Source: Planctomycetales bacterium (GTDB taxonomy: Bacteria > Planctomycetota > Phycisphaerae > SM23-33). Taken from it: a stretch of DNA of 5,279 nucleotides. The notes beneath the pieces are model-generated. The model searched no databases. It saw nothing but the letters and a program-made list of their open reading frames with translations, and was not told the origin of the DNA. Of the stretch, positions 1 to 5,252 are shown one piece after another. The translations under genes were made by a program, and so were the position numbers. Position 1 is the first letter of the stretch, and every line of letters begins with the position of its first letter. The stretch is from assembly GCA_030673005.1 (NCBI GenBank), contig DAOVFI010000191.1, forward strand, positions 1-5,279, given 5' to 3'.

Positions 1-968
1 TTGACGGACGGGTCGGCGGCGTCATCGACCACAATGGCTGATCCGGACGAGACCATCGCGGCTGCGTTATGGGCCTGATGCCGGTCGCGATGATACGGAT
101 AAGGCATCAGGACCGCCGGCGCAGCCGTGGCGGCAAGTTCACCCACCGTCGAAGCGCCCGCCCGGCAAAGCGCCATATCCGCAGCCGAATACGCCAGGTC
201 CATCCGCTCGCAGAATTCCATTACGCTGCAATGAATCCCGCCGCCCCCGGCCCGCGCTGCCTTGCCGATCCTGCCCGGACCGGTTATGTGCAATACCTGC
301 CAGTCATCGGCCAATTCGTTCAGGTCGGAACGGATTGCGTCGAAAGCCCGGTTAATCGACTCTGCGCCCAGGCTCCCGGCCATGACCAGTAATGTCCTGC
401 GATTCGCTCGGAGGCCGAAGGCTTTTCGCGCCTCGTCGGCATCGCCGTCAAGCAGACTCGACCGGACCGGACAGCCGATCGTCTCGACTTTTGCGGCGTT
501 TGACCCGAAGGCCCCGGCCGTCTGCTCGAACTGCGTGAATATGGCGTCCACCTTCGGCGCGAGGTGGCGATTCGCCCTGCCCGGTATCGCATCGATGCTC
601 ATCAGGGCCGTGCGTATGCCCGCCCCGGATGCAGCCGCCGTAACCGGCGCAGCCGCAAATGCGCCAAGACCCAACACCGCCGCCGGGCGAAGGTCTCTGA
701 CGAGATTTCTCGCCATTCTTCGGGCGTCCACGTATGCCCGGAGAAAGCCCGCCCAGCCTCGCAATCTGCCCGGCAGCGGACGAATCGGCTGGGGCGCCAT
801 TGCATACGGAGTCGATGAGAGTATCCGCCGGTCGATGTCCCTGTCAGAGCAGGCGAACACGATCCGCCCGTCCGGTCGGATTTTTATCAACTCCTCTGCC
901 ACCGCCAGTGCGGGGAACAGGTGCCCGCCCGTACCCCCGCCTGCGAAGATGTAAATCTGTCCGGACAT
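1..968 (-). CDS. murG: MurG, lipid II-forming GlcNAc transferase (3' end missing)
   Basis: Transfers GlcNAc from UDP-GlcNAc to lipid I on the inner face of the cytoplasmic membrane, giving lipid II. 322 codons are visible of a family usually about 350-370 residues long, so the last few dozen residues lie off the left edge. It is a GT-B fold (GT28) protein. Visible motifs are the N-terminal glycine loop GGTGGH at residues 11-16, GLGAF at 100-104 (usually GxGGY), the domain-linking AGSLGA at 197-202 with N206 following, and the donor-site signature CRAGASTVGE at 268-277 followed by DRHQ at 295-298. The conserved HEQN stretch of the acceptor side is replaced by MSID at 123-126, while the following PGRANR resembles the usual PGxxN. 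The ATG start at 966-968 gives the canonical short lead into the glycine loop. No convincing Shine-Dalgarno precedes it; the leader is the AT-rich stretch ACATATATAAAA, and a repeat hairpin begins 16 nt upstream of the start codon. Identity as MurG is secure; whether the acceptor site works normally is not known. Confidence 0.95.
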   Translation of the reverse strand, partial: MSGQIYIFAGGGTGGHLFPALAVAEELIKIRPDGRIVFACSDRDIDRRILSSTPYAMAPQPIRPLPGRLRGWAGFLRAYVDARRMARNLVRDLRPAAVLGLGAFAAAPVTAAASGAGIRTALMSIDAIPGRANRHLAPKVDAIFTQFEQTAGAFGSNAAKVETIGCPVRSSLLDGDADEARKAFGLRANRRTLLVMAGSLGAESINRAFDAIRSDLNELADDWQVLHITGPGRIGKAARAGGGGIHCSVMEFCERMDLAYSAADMALCRAGASTVGELAATAAPAVLMPYPYHRDRHQAHNAAAMVSSGSAIVVDDAADPSV

Positions 969-983
969 TTTTATATATGTAGT

Positions 984-1086
984 CGTAGGCCGGGACGGAG
1001 CGCAGCGGAGTCCCGGCTATTGCTTCTCATGTGTATCACGTTGATCCCAACTGCCGGGACTCCGCTGTGCACCGTCCCGGCCTACG
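984..1086. repeat. REP-like inverted pair at the ftsW/murG junction
   Basis: Two 34-nt arms, 984-1017 and 1053-1086, are reverse complements with 32 of 34 positions matching, separated by a 35-nt spacer. Each arm contains a 33-nt unit (985-1017 on plus, 1053-1085 on minus) that begins with GTAG and then forms its own hairpin: GCCGGGAC, a 13-nt loop, GTCCCGGC. The whole can fold as one long hairpin or as two small ones. The layout (GTAG foot plus imperfect palindrome, two units facing each other) is that of bacterial REP doublets/REPINs. The right arm and half the spacer are translated as the end of ftsW, and the left arm lies in the murG leader. The stem is not followed by a T tract on either strand, so it is not a standard intrinsic terminator. 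Confidence 0.9.
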
Positions 1087-2238
1087 TGCTGATACTGAGA
1101 CGATTACCGCCGTGGCAACCGACATCAGCAACAGCGAACTTCCGCCGGCGGAGACGAACGGCAGCGACACGCCCGTCGGCGGCGCCCAGCCGACGTTCAC
1201 GGCCACGTGCAGCGCCGACTGGAAGACAATCAGGAATCCCAGCCCGCCGGCCAGCAGCGCGCCTAATCGGTCCGGCGCTCGCACCGCTACGCGCATTGCA
1301 AGGAACAACCAGACAAGCAGCAGTCCGATTACAAGGAACGCTCCAAGCATGCCGAGTTCGTTGCAGATGATGGCGAAGATGAAATCGGTCTGGTTTTCCG
1401 GAAGATACCCGTACTTTGCCACGCCGCCGCCCAGTCCCGCCGGTTCGACGCCGCTTGCTATGGCGATAATCGACTGCCAGGGCTGGTATGTGGCGCGATT
1501 GGTCGTATCGGCTGGGTTCAGCATCGCTTCAAACCTCGCCCAGCGGTGCGGGACGCGAACGACGAACAGATAAAACGCCGCCGCCCCCAGCGGCGCCAGA
1601 CCCAGCAGATAAACCAGGCATACTCCCGCCGCCAGCAGCACTACCGCCGCTGTTATGCCGATAATCGCGCCCGTGCCGAAATCCTGCGTAACCACCAGCG
1701 CTACGGACATACCCGTCAGGGCCAAAGCCGGGACGAAAACACGCCGGAAACGCCGCACATTGACATCGTCCCGGCCAAGAAAGGCGGCCAATGCTATCAG
1801 AAGCGCTATTTTCAGCACCTCCGACGGCTGAAAACCGACCGGGCCGTAGCGTATCCATCGCAGGTCCCCCCCCACCTCATGTCCGAAGCCCGGAATATAC
1901 ACAGACGCCGACGCCGCCATCGCCAAAATCAGTAATAACGCCGCCGGGGACAATACGACTCTCGCCCATCCCGGTTTCGAGCCGGACCGCAACGTGAGCC
2001 GGTGATAGTCCACCCGCCAGAGTACGCACAGCATCACCGCCGCCACGGCTGCAAATATCGCCTGGCGCACGTGAGTCCGCTCGTACCACGCCAGGCCCGA
2101 CCCGCCCCCGACACCGGCAGTGCTGAATACCATCACCACACCCAGCGCCATTAACGCCAGCGTCGTCAGTATCAGTCCCTGACCGGTAAGGTTCTCACGC
2201 AGCGGAACGCGTTCCAATTGCCGATTGCCGATTTTCAA
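1036..2238 (-). CDS. ftsW: FtsW, septal peptidoglycan glycosyltransferase (SEDS family)
   Basis: A polytopic SEDS-family membrane protein of 400 residues that polymerises lipid II into glycan strands at the division septum with a class B penicillin-binding protein. Family marks are FQPSE at residues 136-140, QDFGTG at 185-190, LPENQTDF at 279-286 with the likely catalytic aspartate D285 (equivalent to E. coli D297), ICNELG at 291-296, and PPTGVSLPFVSAGGSS at 353-368. The usual tyrosine of SYGGSS is alanine. Hydrophobic segments run throughout, the first at about 20-41. An in-frame TGA lies two codons before the TTG at 2236-2238, so the start is this TTG (AGG 10 nt upstream is a weak ribosome site) or the TTG at 2215-2217; the first ATG, residue 30, falls inside the first membrane helix and is too late. 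Residues 385-400 are encoded by the repeat arm and spacer at 1036-1086, and residues 4-9 overlap a second short repeat. RodA is the main alternative; cluster context favours FtsW. Confidence 0.93.
   Translation of the reverse strand: MKIGNRQLERVPLRENLTGQGLILTTLALMALGVVMVFSTAGVGGGSGLAWYERTHVRQAIFAAVAAVMLCVLWRVDYHRLTLRSGSKPGWARVVLSPAALLLILAMAASASVYIPGFGHEVGGDLRWIRYGPVGFQPSEVLKIALLIALAAFLGRDDVNVRRFRRVFVPALALTGMSVALVVTQDFGTGAIIGITAAVVLLAAGVCLVYLLGLAPLGAAAFYLFVVRVPHRWARFEAMLNPADTTNRATYQPWQSIIAIASGVEPAGLGGGVAKYGYLPENQTDFIFAIICNELGMLGAFLVIGLLLVWLFLAMRVAVRAPDRLGALLAGGLGFLIVFQSALHVAVNVGWAPPTGVSLPFVSAGGSSLLLMSVATAVIVSVSARRPGRCTAESRQLGST
1866..1873. repeat. Run of eight C (poly-G on the coding strand) inside ftsW
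   Basis: Eight consecutive C on the plus strand, read as GTG GGG GGG GAC in ftsW (V122 to D125, in the loop before RWIRYG). The reading frame is intact here. A homopolymer of this length is a slippage-prone site and a common place for sequencing indels. Confidence 0.85.
2214..2230 (-). repeat. Short tandem motif CGGCAATCGGCAATTGG at the ftsW start
   Basis: Read on the minus strand this is CGGCAATCGGCAATTGG, a doubled CGGCAAT. A close relative, CGGCATTCGGCATTGG, lies on the plus strand at 5158-5173 inside the spacer of the right-hand palindromic locus. Both are next to members of the GTAG-headed repeat family, which suggests one dispersed composite element. Here the motif covers codons 4 to 9 of ftsW, including the alternative TTG start. 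Only two copies are visible, so the family assignment is tentative. Confidence 0.5.
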
Positions 2239-2251
2239 TATTCAATAACCT

Positions 2252-2324
2252 GTAGGCCGGGACGTAAATGTAGGCCGGGACGAAGCGAAGCGGAGTCCCG
2301 GCGAAACGCTACGTCCCGGCCTAC
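2252..2324. repeat. REP-like nested palindrome between mraY and ftsW
   Basis: An outer perfect 15-bp inverted repeat (GTAGGCCGGGACGTA at 2252-2266 and its complement at 2310-2324) encloses one complete 33-nt unit at 2270-2302, which has its own 8-bp stem GCCGGGAC (2274-2281) / GTCCCGGC (2295-2302). The outer arms are the first halves of two further units facing each other. It begins 3 nt past the mraY stop and ends 13 nt before the ftsW TTG start, so it fills nearly the whole gap. No T tract follows the stem in the direction of transcription, so an RNA processing or stability role is more plausible than intrinsic termination. Confidence 0.9.
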
Positions 2325-2327
2325 CAT

Positions 2328-3548
2328 TTATCTCAGTTTTAAGGTTGCCAGCGCAACGGCTGCACACAGCGCGCTTAGCAGCCAGAACCGCACCACCACT
2401 TTCGACTCTTTCCATCCCAGCAGGTTGAAATGATGGTGGATCGGGGCGCAGAGAAACACCCTCCGCCCGCCGGTGCTCTTGAAGAACAATATCTGCATGA
2501 GTACGCTGACTGCCTCCATTACGAACACGCCGCCGGCGATGAACAGCATCAGTTCCTGGCGTGTTACCACGGCGATGAACCCGATAAGCCCACCCAGCGG
2601 CAGCGAGCCGGTATCGCCCATGAACACCTGCGCCGGCAGGCAGTTGTACCACAGGAAGCCGATACACGCGCCGATTATGCCTGCGCATACGACCGTCAGT
2701 TCCGCCGCCTGGGGCACGAACGGCAGATGCAGGAAATTCGCCCAGTTGTGATTGCCCGCCACCCAGGACAGTACCAGGAAGACAGCCGTTACGGAAATCA
2801 TGCACCCGGACGCCAGGCCGTCCATGCCGTCGGTGAGATTGACGGCGTTGGACGAACCGACCATCACGAGGATATAGACGATTACATAAGCAAACATCGC
2901 AAGTGCGATAGGTTCGACCTTGAAGGGGAAATAGAAACTGTGTGCGGCGTTGATGATCCTGCCCTCGAAGTCCCTGTATCCGCTCTCTGCGCCGTGGTTG
3001 TAGGTGAAGATCGCCAGGAGCACCGCCAGTGCGATCTGGAAGAGGATTTTCTCCCACATTTTCAGCCCGTCCCTGCCGGTCGGGACCTGACCGTCGGAGC
3101 GGGCGGCGATGGAACTCGCTCGCAGTTTCAACCAGTCGTCCACACCGCCCAGCACGCCAAGATAGACCAGCAGAAACAGCGCCATCAGGATGTACATGCT
3201 GGAGATGTCGGCGAACAGATATGTCGAGACGAAAATGGCCAGGACGATCAGCATCCCGCCCATGGTGGGCGTGTCGGACTTGTGGCGCGTCAGTTCGTTG
3301 ACGCCGGCGTGGTCGAACTCGGGACGGTCGCCCAGTTTCATGCGAACCAGGAAGCGGATCATCCGCGGACTCAGCAGCACCACCACCAGGAAACTAAGCA
3401 CCGCTGCGAAGGTCATCCGCAGGATCAGTTTCTCCATGTGATGCTCGCCGCGGAACAGCGGGGATATCCACATCCGGAGCAGAACCAGCGCCAGGGCGGA
3501 TAAACACGCTACGGCAATGCCGAAAATCCATTTTCGCCGGTGGGTCAC
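2328..3548 (-). CDS. mraY: MraY, phospho-MurNAc-pentapeptide transferase
   Basis: Integral membrane enzyme that moves phospho-MurNAc-pentapeptide from UDP to undecaprenyl phosphate, forming lipid I. With the GTG start at 3546-3548 it has 406 residues; the family is usually about 360. Visible motifs are TPTMGG at 93-98, the aspartate pair VDD (D137, D138), NAVNLTDGMDGLA at 234-246, MGDTGS at 310-315 with the catalytic-site aspartate D312, and PIHHHF at 369-374; the end VRFW...ATLKLR is typical. The GTG shares GTGA with the murF stop and has AAAGG 7 nt upstream, which favours translational coupling. Starting there adds an N-terminal MTHRRK plus a hydrophobic helix at about 7-25. Alternatives are the ATG at 3471-3473 (381 residues), closest to the E. 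coli N-terminal length, or at 3435-3437 (369 residues). A cytoplasmic loop at about 139-161 is roughly 12 residues longer than in E. coli. Confidence 0.95.
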   Translation of the reverse strand: MTHRRKWIFGIAVACLSALALVLLRMWISPLFRGEHHMEKLILRMTFAAVLSFLVVVLLSPRMIRFLVRMKLGDRPEFDHAGVNELTRHKSDTPTMGGMLIVLAIFVSTYLFADISSMYILMALFLLVYLGVLGGVDDWLKLRASSIAARSDGQVPTGRDGLKMWEKILFQIALAVLLAIFTYNHGAESGYRDFEGRIINAAHSFYFPFKVEPIALAMFAYVIVYILVMVGSSNAVNLTDGMDGLASGCMISVTAVFLVLSWVAGNHNWANFLHLPFVPQAAELTVVCAGIIGACIGFLWYNCLPAQVFMGDTGSLPLGGLIGFIAVVTRQELMLFIAGGVFVMEAVSVLMQILFFKSTGGRRVFLCAPIHHHFNLLGWKESKVVVRFWLLSALCAAVALATLKLR

Positions 3549-5086
3549 TTGCGGACCTTTCGCTTCCTGACAGTACGTTTGACTTTGGTGGTCTTCGGCT
3601 TCCCGACGGTTCGTTTGACTTTGGTGGTCTTCTGTTTCCCGGCGGTGCGTTTTGCCTTGCGGGATTTCTCGAAAGCCTCGCTGATAGGCGCGACCAGCCG
3701 CTCCATACCCATCAGTCTGGAGCCTTTCAGCAGCACAACATCGCCGTCCTCGAGCAACTTCGGCAGTTTCGTGCAGGCCTGGGACACCGATTCTATCTGC
3801 TCTGTCCGGACGTTTCCGTCCGCCCCGGCCCCGGCTGCGACGCACCTGCCGAGTAGTCCGACCCCGACAATCAGGTTAACACCCGCCTTGGCCAGCGCTT
3901 CTCCCGCCGAGCGGTGCATCTGTTCGCTCTGCGGTCCCAGTTCCAGCATGTCGCCGATGACGACCACCCGCCTGTCGCCCGGAAAAGACGCCAGCGCCTC
4001 GGCGGCCGCCTTCAGCGAGGCGGGATTGGCGTTGTAGGCGTCGTTGACTATCGTAACAGTCCCGGCCCGGATCGGCTGGAGGCGCATCGGTTGCCCGCGA
4101 TAGTCACCCAGGGCCGCCGCGGCGGCGTCCTGGTCGAAACCGAACCGCTGCGCGACCGCGATTGCCGCAAGGGCGTTGAGTACATTGTGCCTGCCCGGAA
4201 CGCCAAGGTCCACCCATATCCGCCCGTTCAGTTCGAACCGCCCTCCGCCGCCGACCGGTTCGTAACCGGTCAGTCTCAACTCGGCAGAGTCGTCGTCGCC
4301 GAAGCGGATCTGCCTGGCGTCGTACGCTCGCAGCGCCGTCGCCAGCGGATCGCTATCGACCGGGACCACCGCCAGGCCGTGCTGCGATAAACCGCCGAGC
4401 AGAGACGCCTTCTCCACCGCCACGCGACCCAGGTCGCCCAGCCCGGCAAGGTGGACGGCGGCGACCGACGTGATTACCGCTATGTCCGGACGGGCTATCC
4501 GCGCAAGGTTCGCTATCTCGCCCGGCGCGTTGGAGCCTACTTCGCAAATCACGTATTCATCGTCAGCCGAGGCCGACAGGAGCGTTATCGGGACGCCGAC
4601 GGCGTTATTATAACTGGCCGGCGAGGCGATGCCTTTCAGTCGCGTCGAGAGGATGTGATGGATCATGCCCTTTACGGTGGTCTTTCCGTTCGAGCCGGTA
4701 ACGGCCACTACCGTTGCAGCCAGTTCCCGACGGTAGTACGCCGCCAGGTCGCCCAGTGCCGATGTCGTATCGGCCACGCCGATAACACCGCCGTCGAATC
4801 TCGCCATAACCTCCGGCTCCAGCGGTGCGTCCATATCGACAACGGCTGCGGCGCACCCGGCGGAGGCTGCATCGGCGAGAAAATCGTGTCCGTCGAACTT
4901 CTCGCCCCGCAGCGCGACGAACAGGTCGTCTGCGCCGGCATTGCGCGAATCGGTCGAGACGCCCCCCACCGTCGCCGGCGCGCCCCGCCGACGCACGGAC
5001 TCCGAACCGTCGCTATCGTCGGCCCGGAGTACCCGCCATCGACCCTTTACCGCCCGTCGGATTTCTTCCAACATAAGATGCTTCAT
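3545..5086 (-). CDS. murF: MurF, UDP-MurNAc-tripeptide:D-Ala-D-Ala ligase
   Basis: Cytoplasmic ATP-dependent ligase that adds D-Ala-D-Ala to UDP-MurNAc-tripeptide, giving the pentapeptide used by MraY. It has 513 residues; the family is usually about 450. In order: an N-terminal UDP-precursor domain with STDSRNAGADDLFVAL at 44-59, the ATP loop GSNGKTT at 131-137, SYNNAVGVP at 158-166, CEVGSN at 181-186 with the metal-binding glutamate, HLAGLG at 212-217, K226 in VEKASL (likely the carbamylated lysine), GRHNVLNALAA at 298-308, NDAYNANPASL at 348-358, GDMLELG at 378-384 and LLKGSRLMGMERL at 452-464. Residues from about 474 form a basic tail built of 12-residue repeats. The ATG at 5084-5086 gives the family-like opening MKHLMLEEIRRAV; reading further upstream enters repeat DNA. 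An ATG at 5072-5074 is a minor alternative. No clear Shine-Dalgarno is visible. The TGA stop overlaps the mraY GTG. Confidence 0.95.
   Translation of the reverse strand: MKHLMLEEIRRAVKGRWRVLRADDSDGSESVRRRGAPATVGGVSTDSRNAGADDLFVALRGEKFDGHDFLADAASAGCAAAVVDMDAPLEPEVMARFDGGVIGVADTTSALGDLAAYYRRELAATVVAVTGSNGKTTVKGMIHHILSTRLKGIASPASYNNAVGVPITLLSASADDEYVICEVGSNAPGEIANLARIARPDIAVITSVAAVHLAGLGDLGRVAVEKASLLGGLSQHGLAVVPVDSDPLATALRAYDARQIRFGDDDSAELRLTGYEPVGGGGRFELNGRIWVDLGVPGRHNVLNALAAIAVAQRFGFDQDAAAAALGDYRGQPMRLQPIRAGTVTIVNDAYNANPASLKAAAEALASFPGDRRVVVIGDMLELGPQSEQMHRSAGEALAKAGVNLIVGVGLLGRCVAAGAGADGNVRTEQIESVSQACTKLPKLLEDGDVVLLKGSRLMGMERLVAPISEAFEKSRKAKRTAGKQKTTKVKRTVGKPKTTKVKRTVRKRKVRK
3561..3658 (-). 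repeat. 36-bp in-frame tandem repeat encoding the basic MurF tail
   Basis: Two full 36-bp units at 3575-3610 and 3611-3646, sharing CGTTTGACTTTGGTGGTCTT on the plus strand, are flanked by degenerate partial copies at 3561-3574 and 3647-3658. The period is a multiple of three, so the unit is read in frame as 12 residues of the pattern GKxKTTKVKRTV (MurF about 480-508). The composition is very rich in Lys, Arg and Thr with no acidic residue. Confidence 0.85.
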
Positions 5087-5101
5087 ATTCGTAGTCAGTC
5101 C

Positions 5102-5252
5102 GTAGGCCGTAGGTCGTAGGCCGGGACGGAGCGCAGCGCAGTCCCGGCATATCCCTTCGGCATTCGGCATTGGTCGATAGAGAAACCGCCGGGACTACGC
5201 TGCGCTCCGTCCCGGCCGACTGCTTCGTCCCGGCCTACGACTTACGGGCTAC
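5102..5252. repeat. Compound REP-like inverted repeat upstream of murF
   Basis: The left arm carries three successive GTAGG steps (5102-5120) running into a complete 33-nt unit at 5116-5148. The right arm has the reverse complement of the unit core at 5188-5216 (28 of 29 positions match 5120-5148), then a second truncated unit facing the same way at 5217-5238, then 5232-5252, which matches the complement of 5102-5122 at 19 of 21 positions. The 39-nt spacer 5149-5187 includes the CGGCATT doublet at 5158-5173. The locus fills most of the gap upstream of murF; its left end is 15 nt before the murF ATG. It may fold in DNA or in the murF leader RNA. No T tract follows it. Confidence 0.9.

Noticed and set aside
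262..954. Open frame on the plus strand, opposite murG
   Set aside because: The minus strand encodes a continuous MurG with family motifs in order; the plus-strand translation is low-complexity and unrecognisable.
969..980. TATA-like promoter or leaderless start just before murG (ACATATATAAAA)
   Set aside because: The TATATA lies only a few bases before the ATG, too close for a standard -10 with a leaderless start, and no -35 is evident in the adjoining repeat. It is more likely just an AT-rich, unstructured leader.
2252..2324. Intrinsic transcription terminator after mraY
   Set aside because: The stem is GC-rich, but neither this locus nor the other two is followed by a T tract in the direction of transcription.
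2430..3503. Long open frame on the plus strand, opposite mraY
   Set aside because: It lies wholly antisense to a clearly conserved MraY, is rich in His, Gln and Asp, and has no recognisable motif. It is a codon-bias shadow.
4451..5119. Open frame on the plus strand, opposite murF
   Set aside because: Antisense to the conserved N-terminal half of MurF and runs into the repeat; no motif or ribosome site supports it.
5087..5170. Upstream extension of murF to an ATG at 5168-5170
   Set aside because: The extra 28 residues are translated repeat and spacer DNA and have no counterpart in the MurF family, whose start matches MKHLMLEEIRR.
984..5252. CRISPR array from recurring about 33-nt palindromic units
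   Set aside because: The units are in opposite orientations and are separated by whole genes. There is no regular array of unique spacers and no cas gene.
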